Assembly (NCBI RefSeq): GCF_016908015.1
Contig: NZ_JAFBDB010000002.1
Coordinates: forward strand, 496,001 to 560,000
Direction of reading: 5' to 3'
Source: Clostridium pascui
GTDB lineage: Bacteria; Bacillota; Clostridia; Clostridiales; Clostridiaceae
Length of the DNA: 64,000 nucleotides
Part shown: positions 16,630 through 24,889 of the stretch, piece after piece
How positions within the stretch are numbered: the stretch's first letter is position 1
Layout: the number at the start of each line of letters is the position of its first letter
Position numbers and translations under genes: made by a program
The notes under the pieces: model-generated
Told to the model about the DNA's origin: nothing
Databases searched by the model: none
Seen by the model: only the letters and a program-made list of their open reading frames with translations

Positions 16630-17547
16630 ATGGTAAATTTAAATAAAGAAAAGTTTAAGGTTTTGGGCTATGATGCAGAAAATGCTAATGTTATAGTAAG
16701 ACCTAATTTGACCTACTGGCAGGACGCATGGAGAAGATTAAAACAAAATAAGGTTGCTATGTTTTCTATGGTGTTATTGGGAATTATAATGCTTATGTGT
16801 ATAATCGGTCCATTGATATCACCACATGATTATTCTGTTCAAAATACAGACAAAATGAATCTTTCACCAAACAGTGAATATTGGTTTGGAACAGATAATT
16901 TAGGAAGAGATTTATTTTCAAGACTTTGGATTGGTGGTAGAGTTTCTATCACTATAGGTATAATAGGAACGATAATTGAAGTAGTTATAGGTTGTATATA
17001 TGGAGGTATTAGTGGATACTTTGGAGGAAAAGTAGATGATATAATGATGAGAATTGTAGAAATACTTATAAGTATACCGTATATGCTAATAGTTATAATA
17101 CTATCCATATTTATGGGCAAAGGTATGATGTCTCTTTTAATTGCACTATGCATTACCGGTTGGACAAGTATGGCTCGTATGGTTAGAGGACAGGTTATGC
17201 AGCTTAAGCAATCAGAGTATGTACTTGCAGCTCAGGCATTGGGAGCAGACCCTAAAAGAGTAATACTTAAACATTTAATACCAAACACTATTGGAGTAAT
17301 AATTGTTTATATGACTTTTGATATTCCATCATTTATATTTGCTGAGGCATTTTTAAGTTTCATAGGACTGGGAATACAGCCTCCTGAAACTAGCTGGGGC
17401 GCAATGACTTCTTTCGGACAAGCAGTTATGGATTTTTATCCATATCAATTAATTTTCCCAGCACTAGCTATTTCATTAACAATGTTAGCATTTAACTTAC
17501 TTGGTGATGGATTAAGAGATGCTCTAGATCCTAAACTTCGTCAGTAA
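16630..17547 (+). CDS. oppC: Oligopeptide ABC transporter permease
   Basis: The second channel subunit, 305 residues. The N-terminal cytoplasmic stretch leads into a first membrane helix (VAMFSMVLLGIIMLMCIIGP). The OppC_N/BPD_transp_1 features LSPNSEYWFGTDNLGRDLFSRL and the EAA loop YVLAAQALGADPKRVILKHL are clear. ATG 16630 follows AGGAGG. oppD begins 14 bp downstream. Confidence 0.96.
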   Translation: MVNLNKEKFKVLGYDAENANVIVRPNLTYWQDAWRRLKQNKVAMFSMVLLGIIMLMCIIGPLISPHDYSVQNTDKMNLSPNSEYWFGTDNLGRDLFSRLWIGGRVSITIGIIGTIIEVVIGCIYGGISGYFGGKVDDIMMRIVEILISIPYMLIVIILSIFMGKGMMSLLIALCITGWTSMARMVRGQVMQLKQSEYVLAAQALGADPKRVILKHLIPNTIGVIIVYMTFDIPSFIFAEAFLSFIGLGIQPPETSWGAMTSFGQAVMDFYPYQLIFPALAISLTMLAFNLLGDGLRDALDPKLRQ

Positions 17548-17561
17548 AGGAGGAGATAATT

Positions 17562-18581
17562 ATGTCACATTTGCTTGAAGTTAAAGATTTGAAAGTTACA
17601 TTTCACACTTATGCAGGTGAAGTGCAATCCGTTAGAGGAGTATCTTTTCATGTAGATAAGGGAGAGACCTTAGCTATAGTTGGAGAATCTGGTTGTGGTA
17701 AGTCAGTAACTTCTAAATCCATAATGAGATTAATACCTACTCCTCCAGGAGATATAAAAGAAGGTTCACAAATACTATTTGATGGAAAAGATGTTTTAAA
17801 GATGTCTGATAAAGAGCTTAGGGATTTAAGAGGAGAAGATATTAGTATGATTTTCCAGGATGCTATGACATCCTTAAATCCTACAATGAAAATAGGAGAT
17901 CAAATAGCTGAAAACTTAATTATTCATAGAGGAATGAATAAAAAAGAAGCATTAGATGAAGCTGTAAAAATGCTTAAATTAGTTAATATACCAAATGCAG
18001 ATAAAAGAGTAAGTCAATATCCACATGAATTTTCAGGTGGTATGAGACAAAGAGCAATGATTGCTATGGCACTTGCTTGTAATCCAAAAGTTCTAATAGC
18101 TGATGAACCTACTACTGCGCTAGATGTTACAATTCAGGCTCAGATAATGGATCTTATAAGAGAACTTCAGGATAAGCTTGGTACAGCGGTTATACTTATA
18201 ACTCATGACTTAGGGGTAGTTGCTGGTGTAGCAACTAAAATTCAGGTTATGTATGCAGGTATGATAATTGAAAGAGGTACTAGAGAAGAATTATTTTATA
18301 ATTCAAAGCATCCGTATACTTGGGCGCTTTTACAATCAGTACCAAGACTTGATACAAAACATAAAAATGAGTTATATTCCATACCAGGAACTCCTCCAGA
18401 TTTATTAAAACCTCCAGTAGGATGTCCTTTTGCATCAAGATGTGCTTATTGTATGGAAATTTGTAATGAAGAAATGCCTGAAGTAACAAAACTTTCAGAA
18501 ACTCATGAAGTACAATGTTGGTTACAGCATCCTCTTGCACCAAAGGTTGAGACTCCAAAATTTGAGGGAGGTGCAATATAG
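17562..18581 (+). CDS. oppD: Oligopeptide ABC transporter ATP-binding protein
   Basis: A 339-residue ATPase. The Walker A is GESGCGKS (near 41-48), the Q-loop is IFQDAMTSLNP, the signature is FSGGMRQR and the Walker B is VLIADEPTTALDVT. The C-terminal oligo_HPY domain has a four-Cys cluster (GCPFASRCAYCMEICNEE), which in related OppD/DppD proteins can bind an iron-sulfur cluster. ATG 17562 follows AGGAGG. Its stop TAG abuts the GTG start of oppF directly. Confidence 0.96.
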   Translation: MSHLLEVKDLKVTFHTYAGEVQSVRGVSFHVDKGETLAIVGESGCGKSVTSKSIMRLIPTPPGDIKEGSQILFDGKDVLKMSDKELRDLRGEDISMIFQDAMTSLNPTMKIGDQIAENLIIHRGMNKKEALDEAVKMLKLVNIPNADKRVSQYPHEFSGGMRQRAMIAMALACNPKVLIADEPTTALDVTIQAQIMDLIRELQDKLGTAVILITHDLGVVAGVATKIQVMYAGMIIERGTREELFYNSKHPYTWALLQSVPRLDTKHKNELYSIPGTPPDLLKPPVGCPFASRCAYCMEICNEEMPEVTKLSETHEVQCWLQHPLAPKVETPKFEGGAI

Positions 18582-19547
18582 GTGGAAAAAGAAGTTTTAA
18601 TTCAGGTTAAAAATCTTAAAAAATATTTTAAAGTTGGGAAAAATGCTACTTTAAAGGCTGTAGATGATGTAAGTTTTAATATAAAAAAGGGAGAAACCTT
18701 AGGATTAGTTGGAGAATCAGGTTGTGGTAAAACAACTTGTGGAAGAACAGTACTTGGCTTATATGGAGCTACAGATGGAGAAGTTTTATTTGAAGGCACC
18801 GATATACACAAGTTAAAGGGTAAAGCGAAAAAAGAATATACTAAAAATGCACAAATAATTTTCCAGGATCCTTATGCATCACTAGATCCAAGAATGACAG
18901 TAGGAGATATCATTGCAGAAGGAATAGATATACATGGCATTCATAAGGGAAAAGAAAGAACTAATAGAATATATGAGCTTTTACAATTAGTAGGTTTAAA
19001 TAAGGAACATGCATCGAGATTTCCTCATGAGTTTTCAGGAGGACAAAGACAGAGAATAGGTATAGCAAGAGCATTGGCTGTTGAACCAAAGTTTATTGTG
19101 TGTGATGAGCCAATTTCAGCACTTGACGTTTCTATTCAAGCTCAGGTTGTAAATTTACTTATAAAATTACAAAATGAACTTGGACTTACTTACTTATTTA
19201 TTGCTCATGATCTTTCAATGGTAAAGCATATATCTGATAGAGTTGGAGTTATGTACCTTGGCACTATGGTAGAGCTTGCTTCAAGTGAACACTTATATGC
19301 GAAGCCATTACATCCATATACTCAAGCGCTTTTATCTGCTATTCCAATTCCTGATCCAGAAGTTGAACAAAGCAGAAGTAGAATAATGCTTGAAGGAGAC
19401 GTTCCAAGTCCTATAAATCCAAAACCAGGATGCAGATTTGCACCAAGATGTAAATATGCAAAGCCTGTATGCAGTGAAGTTTCACCTGTATTTAAAGAGG
19501 TTGAAAAAGATCACTTTGTAGCATGCCATCTATTTGAAGATAAATAG
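18582..19547 (+). CDS. oppF: Oligopeptide ABC transporter ATP-binding protein
   Basis: A 321-residue partner ATPase of OppD. The Walker A is GESGCGKTT, the signature is FSGGQRQRIGIARAL and the Walker B is FIVCDEPISALDVS. The C-terminus has the oligo_HPY Cys cluster (GCRFAPRCKYAKPVC). The start is GTG 18582, immediately after the oppD stop, with GGGAGGTG inside the oppD end as its ribosome site, so the two are translationally coupled. A terminator follows at 19560-19595. Confidence 0.96.
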   Translation: MEKEVLIQVKNLKKYFKVGKNATLKAVDDVSFNIKKGETLGLVGESGCGKTTCGRTVLGLYGATDGEVLFEGTDIHKLKGKAKKEYTKNAQIIFQDPYASLDPRMTVGDIIAEGIDIHGIHKGKERTNRIYELLQLVGLNKEHASRFPHEFSGGQRQRIGIARALAVEPKFIVCDEPISALDVSIQAQVVNLLIKLQNELGLTYLFIAHDLSMVKHISDRVGVMYLGTMVELASSEHLYAKPLHPYTQALLSAIPIPDPEVEQSRSRIMLEGDVPSPINPKPGCRFAPRCKYAKPVCSEVSPVFKEVEKDHFVACHLFEDK

Positions 19548-19559
19548 TATTTAATAATG

Positions 19560-19595
19560 CCCTGAAATCAGTGTAATGGCTGGTTTTGGGGTTTT
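19560..19595 (+). terminator. Terminator of oppABCDF
   Basis: CCCTGAAATCAG and CTGGTTTTGGGG pair over 12 bp if three G-U pairs are allowed. An 8-nt loop lies between them and TTTTATTTT follows, 13 bp after oppF. Confidence 0.7.
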
Positions 19596-19655
19596 ATTTT
19601 GGATTTTTGGCTTAATTATTTTCTTAAATAGAGATTGGATTTTGATTTGAAAAAT

Positions 19656-19686
19656 TGAATAAATATATCCTCATCTGTAAAAACTA
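19656..19686 (+). promoter_or_regulatory. Possible sigma-G/F promoter of the second SASP gene
   Basis: TGAATA (19656-19661), 18 bp, then AAAACTA (19680-19686), which matches five of seven positions of the forespore -10 CATACTA. It is the right type of promoter for a SASP gene, but the match is weak. Confidence 0.3.
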
Positions 19687-19725
19687 TTAAATAACGTAAT
19701 TAATTTTTTTACGGAGGGGATTATT

Positions 19726-19980
19726 ATGGGAAAAACACCACTTAAAAAGGTTATTAAGGCTAAATTAAAATCAAATAGAGAACTTACTGAAGCGGAAAAG
19801 CTTAGAGAACAAATTAAATACGAAATTGCTGATGAATTGGGTTTGATAGATAAGGTAGAGAAATATGGATGGAGCAGCTTAACGTCAGAGGAAACTGGAA
19901 GAATAGGTGGAATAATGACTAGAAGAAAAAAGCAAATGAATATTCCTAAAAATATTGACTTGCAAAAAAATAATTTATAA
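19726..19980 (+). CDS. Alpha/beta-type SASP-like spore protein, divergent
   Basis: An 84-residue protein with both SASP blocks: REQIKYEIADELGL (GPR-type cleavage context EIA.EL) and SEETGRIGGIMTRRKKQM (second DNA-binding block). It differs from the main SASP by a basic N-terminal extension (MGKTPLKKVIKAKLKSNREL), a spacer with a Trp (EKYGWSSLTS) and a basic Asn-rich tail. These features fit the minor divergent SASPs known in clostridia. ATG 19726 follows ACGGAGGGG. It probably binds forespore DNA. It stands alone between opp and a methyltransferase gene. Confidence 0.82.
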   Translation: MGKTPLKKVIKAKLKSNRELTEAEKLREQIKYEIADELGLIDKVEKYGWSSLTSEETGRIGGIMTRRKKQMNIPKNIDLQKNNL

Positions 19981-19991
19981 TATAAATTTAT

Positions 19992-20035
19992 AAGGAAACA
20001 TCTCATTGAAATGAGATGTGCTGATTTATATTGGA
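19992..20035 (+). repeat. ACATCTCA-family small repeat, partial
   Basis: AAGGAAACATCTCA, TTGAA, then ATGAGATGTGCTGATTTATA: the first hairpin and linker of the family seen at 6548 and 55133, without the second hairpin. It lies just before the methyltransferase gene. Confidence 0.65.
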
Positions 20036-20050
20036 TAAAGGGGAACGGTT

Positions 20051-20788
20051 ATGGAGTGTTACAAAGAATTTGCTCATATTTATGACAATCTCATCAAAGG
20101 TGATGTGGATTATTTAAAATGGGCAAATATTATATTGGATTTATGTAATGAGTTTAATGTGTCCAAAAGGGAGTATTTAGACTTGGCTTGTGGAACTGGA
20201 AATTTAACAGAACATATAGCAAAGAGTTTCTTAAATACTTGGGCAGTTGATTTATCAGATGATATGCTTACTGAAGCTGAAAATAAGCTTAGAGATAAGG
20301 GGATAAAGGGAAAGTTTGTATGTCAAGATATAAGTGAATTGGAGCTAAATAAGCAATTTGATCTTATAACATGCTGCTTAGATTCTACTAATTATTTAAT
20401 AGAAAACGAAGAAATATTTAATTATTTTAAGGGTGTACATAAGCATTTAAAGGATGAAGGTATTTTTATATTTGATATAAATTCATATCATAAACTTTCT
20501 AATATATTAGGAAATAATATATTTACTTATGATGAAGAAAACGTGTATTATACTTGGGAAAATGTTTTTGAAGATAATATAGTGGACATGTACTTGACTT
20601 TCTTTTTAAAGGAAGGAGAGCTTTATAGAAGATTTGATGAACATCATACAGAAAGAGCATACACTGAGACGGAACTAGAAGAACTTATTATTAAAGCTGG
20701 ATTTAAAATGGCAAAGGTACTAGATAATTATGAGCATGAGGATATATCTTCTACAAGTGAAAGAATAGTGTATGTACTCACAAAATAG
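20051..20788 (+). CDS. Class I SAM-dependent methyltransferase
   Basis: A 245-residue Rossmann-fold methyltransferase. The AdoMet-binding motif I is [16 protein letters not shown] (near 44-59), followed by the acidic residue in [10 protein letters not shown], then [15 protein letters not shown] (motif II region). It resembles the small YqeM/UbiE-like Methyltransf_25 group, which acts on diverse small molecules or proteins. The substrate cannot be told. ATG 20051 follows AAAGGGGAACGG. hslO starts 19 bp after the stop, so the two are probably cotranscribed. Confidence 0.85.
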   Translation: MECYKEFAHIYDNLIKGDVDYLKWANIILDLCNEFNVSKREYLDLACGTGNLTEHIAKSFLNTWAVDLSDDMLTEAENKLRDKGIKGKFVCQDISELELNKQFDLITCCLDSTNYLIENEEIFNYFKGVHKHLKDEGIFIFDINSYHKLSNILGNNIFTYDEENVYYTWENVFEDNIVDMYLTFFLKEGELYRRFDEHHTERAYTETELEELIIKAGFKMAKVLDNYEHEDISSTSERIVYVLTK

Positions 20789-20807
20789 GAAATCAGGAGG
20801 AAATAAA

Positions 20808-21698
20808 ATGAGTGATAAATTAGTTAGAGCTATTGCAAGTAATGGTGACATAAGAATTATTGCAGCTATTACTACAGAACTTGTGAATGAAGGAGTAAAA
20901 ATTCATGAATGTGCTCCTACAGCAGCAGCTGCATTAGGAAGAATGCTTACCGCAGGAACATTAATGGGTGCAATGTTAAAATCAGAGAAGGATTCTTTAA
21001 CTATTCAAATGTCTGGAGGCGGAGAGGCAAAGGGTGTTCTTGTTACTGCTTATCCTGATGCAAGCGTGAAGGGATATATAGGAAATCCTAAGGTGGATTT
21101 ACCTGCTAATAGTAAAGGAAAGCTTGATGTTGGAGGAGCTATAGGCATAAATGGCAAGGTTACCGTTATAAAAGATATGGGACTTAGAGAGCCTTATGTT
21201 GGTCAGATACCTATTTATTCAGGAGAAGTAGGGGATGATCTTGCGTATTATTTTACTGTTTCCGAGCAGACTCCTTCTGCTGTTGGACTTGGAGTTCTTG
21301 TAGATACTGACTTAAGTGTTAAGGCCGCAGGTGGGTTTATTATTCAAATGATGCCGGGAGCAAATGAATTAGCGGCTGATTTAGTCACTTATAGGCTTCA
21401 GGATATGAAATCTGTAACTGATTATATAGTACAAGGAATGAGTATTGAAGAAATACTTCAGTTTATATTTGAAGATATGGATTTAAAAATATTAGATAAT
21501 ATGACTCCAAAATATCAGTGTGATTGTACAAGAGACAAGGTAGAAAGAGTATTTATGAGCATAGGAGAAAAAGAACTCACTGAATTATATAATGAAAAGA
21601 AAACTGAGGAATTAAAGTGTCACTTTTGCAATACAAGTTATAAATTTACTAATGAACAAATAGGAGAAATTTTAAAAAAGTCAGGAAGCAAGAATTAA
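20808..21698 (+). CDS. hslO: Redox-regulated chaperone Hsp33
   Basis: Hsp33 is a holdase switched on by oxidation of zinc-bound cysteines. The 296-residue protein shows the N-terminal [18 protein letters not shown] block, the substrate-binding core ([21 protein letters not shown]) and the C-terminal zinc site CDC...CHFC ([14 protein letters not shown] and [13 protein letters not shown]). The frame opens at 20772, but AGGAGGAAATAAA directly precedes ATG 20808, which I take as the start. It follows the methyltransferase gene. Confidence 0.95.
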   Translation: MSDKLVRAIASNGDIRIIAAITTELVNEGVKIHECAPTAAAALGRMLTAGTLMGAMLKSEKDSLTIQMSGGGEAKGVLVTAYPDASVKGYIGNPKVDLPANSKGKLDVGGAIGINGKVTVIKDMGLREPYVGQIPIYSGEVGDDLAYYFTVSEQTPSAVGLGVLVDTDLSVKAAGGFIIQMMPGANELAADLVTYRLQDMKSVTDYIVQGMSIEEILQFIFEDMDLKILDNMTPKYQCDCTRDKVERVFMSIGEKELTELYNEKKTEELKCHFCNTSYKFTNEQIGEILKKSGSKN

Positions 21699-21761
21699 GC
21701 ATGAGTTAATAACCATTAAAATACATTGTAATTAACAAAGAGATGTACTATAATTTTATTA

Positions 21762-21828
21762 TGAAATATCTCAATAGCTTGAAATGAGTTCATTTATAAT
21801 GAAATTATAAATTTCTATAAATCATGCA
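21762..21828 (+). repeat. ACATCTCA-family small repeat, degenerate
   Basis: GAAATATCTCA ... TGAAATGAGTTCATTTATAATGAAATTATAAATTTCTATAAATCATGCA follows the family layout, with base changes that keep the second hairpin (GAAATTATAAATTTC). It sits between hslO and the cobalamin riboswitch. Confidence 0.5.
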
Positions 21829-21854
21829 TAGTTAGTAAAAATTTAATATGATTA

Positions 21855-22030
21855 TTTTAGGTGCTGATATAGTTTAAAAGAGAAAGTGGTAAGAAGCCAC
21901 TGCAGCCCCCGCTACTGTAAGAGTTGACAAATCCCGTTTATCCACTAGATATTTCTAGGAAGGAGGGAGGAGGAAGAAACTTAAGCCAGGAGAACTGCCT
22001 GAAATACATTGCTACAATGCTTCGGAGGGA
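21855..22030 (+). promoter_or_regulatory. Cobalamin riboswitch
   Basis: The core GCCACTGCAGCCCCCGCTAC (21895-21914) with TGTAAGAG, and the B12 box AAGCCAGGAGAACTGCCT (21983-22000), are diagnostic of the adenosylcobalamin aptamer. It lies upstream of cobT and is followed by one or two terminator hairpins, so control is probably transcriptional: B12 binding favours termination. Confidence 0.95.
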
Positions 22031-22055
22031 AGATATAAGCTTACTTTGTATATGT

Positions 22056-22089
22056 ATTCCCTTGCTTTTGCAAGGGATTTTATTTTTTA
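22056..22089 (+). terminator. Terminator of the cobalamin riboswitch
   Basis: TTCCCTTGC, a TTTT loop and GCAAGGGAT, then TTTATTTTTT. It lies 55 nt beyond the B12 box, the usual place for the expression platform. Confidence 0.8.
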
Positions 22090-22146
22090 ATGATATAACA
22101 TACTTAAGTTATTTAAACCATTATATTAATAAGTATTACATATTTA

Positions 22147-22193
22147 AAATAAGAATTTCCCTGTTGATTTAGGGTGATTCTTATTTGTTTTTG
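22147..22193 (+). terminator. Second terminator-like hairpin before cobT
   Basis: AAATAAGAAT and ATTCTTATTT form the base, with inner CCCT / AGGG, followed by GTTTTTG. Its role next to the riboswitch terminator is unclear. It may be a back-up. Confidence 0.55.
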
Positions 22194-22289
22194 TATTTAA
22201 AATCCATTAAGATTTGAGGTCTTGAAAATAAGTGCTATTAGTATTATAAAAAGTAATTTATTATTTTTAAATTTTAGGAGGAATGGGAA

Positions 22290-23366
22290 ATGGAATTATT
22301 AAAAGAAACATTGCAAAGTATTTTACCAGCTAATGATGAGGCAATAAAAGATGCTTGGAAAAGAATGGATAGCCTTAGTAAACCTATAGGAAGTTTAGGT
22401 CAATTAGAAGAAATAGCTGTAAAGATATCAGGTATAACTGGGAAAGTTAAAAATAAAATAAATAAAAAAGTAACTATAGTTATGAGTGCTGATAATGGAG
22501 TATTAGCAGAAGGAGTTAGTGCGTGCCCTCAGGAGCTTACAGCTATTATTACAGATAATTATACTAAAGGTATTACAGGCATAGGAGTTTTATCTAATTA
22601 TACTAAAGCAGATGTGTGCGTAGTAGATATAGGCGTAAATGCAAACTTTAATAATCCTAACATAATAAATAAAAAAATAGCTTACGGAACTAAAAATATG
22701 GCAAAGGAAGCCGCTATGTCAAGGGAAGAAGCTATAAAAGCCATTGAAGTAGGAATAGAGATAGTAGATAAGTACGTAAGTGAGGGGTATGATTTATTTG
22801 GTACTGGAGAGGCAGGAATGGGTAATACTGCTACTAGTGCAGCAGTTATAAGTGTGCTTTCTGGAATAGATTCTGACTTAATAGTAGGTAAAGGTGCTGG
22901 ACTTACAGAAGAACAATTTATAAACAAAAAAAATGTAATAAAAAAGGCTATTGGATTGAATAATCCTGATAAAAGTGATGCCATAGATGTTTTAGCAAAA
23001 GTAGGCGGCTTTGATATAGCTGGATTATGCGGTTGTTTTTTATCAGCAGCTAAAAATAGAGTACCTATTGTAATAGATGGGGTTATATCTTCAGCAGCCG
23101 CATTATGCGCTTATAAGTTAAATCCCAATGTAAAAGATTTTATGTTTCCATCTCATATTCCAGTAGAACCAGGTGCAACTTGTGTAATGAATGAAATAGG
23201 TCTTAAAGCAAATTTAGGTTTAGATATGAGATTAGGAGAAGGTTCAGGATGTCCTATAGAGTTTTTAATAATAGAATCTGCTCTATGTGTAATGAATGAT
23301 ATGCATACATTACAAGAGGCAAGTATACACAACACTGAATTTTTTGTGGATATTAGAGAAAAATAG
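22290..23366 (+). CDS. cobT: Nicotinate-nucleotide--dimethylbenzimidazole phosphoribosyltransferase
   Basis: CobT activates the lower ligand base of cobalamin by making alpha-ribazole phosphate. The 358-residue protein has the family blocks SLSKPIGSLGQLE, MSADNGVLAEGVSACPQE, GEAGMGNTATSAAV and VGKGAGLTEEQ. The C-terminal catalytic Glu is in RLGEGSGCP (GEGTGA in most relatives). AGGAGGAATGG precedes ATG 22290. A cobalamin riboswitch precedes it, and no other cob gene is adjacent, so it looks like a stand-alone B12-repressed unit used for synthesis or salvage. Confidence 0.95.
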   Translation: MELLKETLQSILPANDEAIKDAWKRMDSLSKPIGSLGQLEEIAVKISGITGKVKNKINKKVTIVMSADNGVLAEGVSACPQELTAIITDNYTKGITGIGVLSNYTKADVCVVDIGVNANFNNPNIINKKIAYGTKNMAKEAAMSREEAIKAIEVGIEIVDKYVSEGYDLFGTGEAGMGNTATSAAVISVLSGIDSDLIVGKGAGLTEEQFINKKNVIKKAIGLNNPDKSDAIDVLAKVGGFDIAGLCGCFLSAAKNRVPIVIDGVISSAAALCAYKLNPNVKDFMFPSHIPVEPGATCVMNEIGLKANLGLDMRLGEGSGCPIEFLIIESALCVMNDMHTLQEASIHNTEFFVDIREK

Positions 23367-23370
23367 CAAT

Positions 23371-23431
23371 CAGTAACCAGTAATCAGTTATAGATGCTTC
23401 ATAAATTACAAATACAAGCCACTGGTTACTG
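23371..23431. repeat. Inverted repeat after cobT
   Basis: CAGTAACCAGT (23371-23381) and ACTGGTTACTG (23421-23431) are exact reverse complements 39 bp apart, 5 bp after the cobT stop. The motif AGTAACCAG also forms the inverted repeat at 472-538. Confidence 0.65.
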
Positions 23432-23480
23432 GATAATAAAAAAATATTAGTAAAAAATATAACTTTTTGAATTTTATTTG

Positions 23481-23509
23481 TTGACAAAAGTCATATCAGC
23501 TTATATAAT
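23481..23509 (+). promoter_or_regulatory. Consensus sigma-A promoter of the tRNA operon
   Basis: TTGACA (23481-23486), exactly 17 bp, TATAAT (23504-23509), 33 bp before the first tRNA. Both hexamers are perfect. Confidence 0.92.
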
Positions 23510-23542
23510 AATAATTGTCTTAAACGACACGCAAGTATTTAT

Positions 23543-23618
23543 GGGAGCATAGCTCAGCTGGGAGAGCATCTGCCTTACAAGCAGAGGGTCACAGGTTCGA
23601 TCCCTGTTGTTCCCACCA
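23543..23618 (+). tRNA. tRNA-Val (anticodon TAC)
   Basis: 76 nt with encoded CCA. The acceptor GGGAGCA pairs with TGTTCCC. The D-loop is AGCTCAGCTGGGAGAGC, the anticodon loop is CTTACAA and the T-loop is GGTTCGATC. First gene of a five-tRNA operon. Confidence 0.96.
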
Positions 23619-23627
23619 TGATACTGC

Positions 23628-23704
23628 GGCCCAGTGGCTCAGTTGGTTAGAGTGCCGGCCTGTCACGCCGGAGGTCGAGGGTTCGAGTCCCTTCTGGGTC
23701 GCCA
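23628..23704 (+). tRNA. tRNA-Asp (anticodon GTC)
   Basis: 77 nt with encoded CCA and discriminator G. The acceptor GGCCCAG pairs with CTGGGTC. The anticodon loop is CTGTCAC and the T-loop is GGTTCGAGT. Confidence 0.96.
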
Positions 23705-23707
23705 AAT

Positions 23708-23783
<76 letters not shown>

Positions 23784-23787
23784 CAAT

Positions 23788-23862
23788 GCGGGAGTGGCTC
23801 AGTGGTAGAGCGTCACCTTGCCAAGGTGAACGTCGCGAGTTCGAATCTCGTCTTCCGCTCCA
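23788..23862 (+). tRNA. tRNA-Gly (anticodon GCC)
   Basis: 75 nt with encoded CCA. The acceptor GCGGGAG pairs with CTTCCGC. The anticodon loop is TTGCCAA. Confidence 0.96.
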
Positions 23863-23871
23863 ATTTTATAT

Positions 23872-23945
<74 letters not shown>

Positions 23946-23950
23946 TAGCG

Positions 23951-23983
23951 AAAAGCTTCTAGAATTTCTAGAAGCTTTTTTTT
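23951..23983 (+). terminator. Terminator of the tRNA operon
   Basis: AAAAGCTTCTAGAA and TTCTAGAAGCTTTT form a perfect stem, followed by a run of T, 5 bp after tRNA-Cys. Confidence 0.92.
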
Positions 23984-24060
23984 GTGCCACCCACGTGGCA
24001 AGTGGCAAATTATAAGCATATTGTTAATCTGTAACTTGCCACTTGCCATGTGAGTGGCAC
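23984..24060. repeat. 25-bp inverted repeat reaching into a coding end
   Basis: The left arm 23984-24008 (begins GTGCCACCCACGTGGC) and the right arm 24036-24060 (ends CATGTGAGTGGCAC) are near-perfect reverse complements over 25 bp. The right arm encodes most of the last 12 residues of the DUF6873-type gene. The left arm recurs almost unchanged (25 of 26 bp) at 48115-48140 after mutS2. Confidence 0.85.
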
Positions 24061-24758
24061 TCAACTACAAAGATGCTTCCTCTATCAATAAGTTTTCCAT
24101 TTCTTAAATAAACAGGTTTTACATTATATTTTTCTAGAAATGATAGAACTTCTTTGCCATAAGCGTAATGAGACAAGTCACCATAAAAGGCTACAGTATT
24201 ATCATCTATTTTGCCACAACATCCTCCTATAAAGCCATAATCAAGTCCAGGAAGTTCAATATCACCTGGAGGTAATAAAAGTACATCAATGTCGGTGGTC
24301 TTAAGAGAGTTAGCTATGCTTTTATCACTAGTTATTAGCGCTCCTTCAGAAACTATAGCAGTGGAGCATTTAGTGTAACCCTGTTTTACATTTATTAAGG
24401 TTTTGTTTTTTATTTCATTAAGTAATGCTTCATCTGTGTATTTTAAGTAATGCATAAATAATTTTGATAAGTTAACCGCATTTAGTGTAATATCGTAAGG
24501 GTATTTATCAGAAATTGATGAGTTAGATTTCAATACATTGAAATTTAAGGATTTCAGCAATTCGACAAAATCAGTAGGCATATCTTTATGTACTAATATG
24601 CTTTCCTTATCTATTATATGAATAAGCATATCGGGATGACCGCATACAGCGGCATATAGTTTTTTATAAGGAGGACAAGTTAATACTTTGCATCCTAGTT
24701 CTTCTAAATTACTTTTTTCTACAGGATTTATTCTATAATCTACTAATGCATATTTCAT
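24024..24758 (-). CDS. DUF6873-type protein (guanidino-modifying-enzyme-like fold)
   Basis: A protein of about 244 residues starting MKYALVDYRIN. Recognisable blocks are the Cys-rich stretch near residues 50-60, LINVKQGYTKCSTAIVSEGAL, LPPGDIELPGLDYGFIGGCCG (read in overlapping pieces), AFYGDLSHYAYGKEV and KPVYLRNGKLIDRGSI. These resemble clostridial DUF6873 proteins, which are proposed to share the pentein fold, with Cys in GGCCG and His in LSHY as candidate active residues. The substrate is unknown. A GTG at 24767 is possible, but GGTGAG at 24764-24769 suits ATG 24758. The C-terminal ECHSHGKWQVTD is encoded by an inverted-repeat arm. Confidence 0.7.
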   Translation of the reverse strand: MKYALVDYRINPVEKSNLEELGCKVLTCPPYKKLYAAVCGHPDMLIHIIDKESILVHKDMPTDFVELLKSLNFNVLKSNSSISDKYPYDITLNAVNLSKLFMHYLKYTDEALLNEIKNKTLINVKQGYTKCSTAIVSEGALITSDKSIANSLKTTDIDVLLLPPGDIELPGLDYGFIGGCCGKIDDNTVAFYGDLSHYAYGKEVLSFLEKYNVKPVYLRNGKLIDRGSIFVVECHSHGKWQVTD

Positions 24759-24889
24759 ATTTCTCACCCATATTACATATTAAATTAGTTATGCTATTTT
24801 TGTCAAATTTCCTGGGAAATATGTTCAAGCATGCTATGTATACACTTCTAAATTTCACATATACTATCCTAGAAAGGAGTGAGAATAGT

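Noticed and set aside
21924-22172. 82-codon frame within the cobalamin riboswitch
   Set aside because: It overlaps the aptamer core, B12 box and terminator, which explain the sequence.
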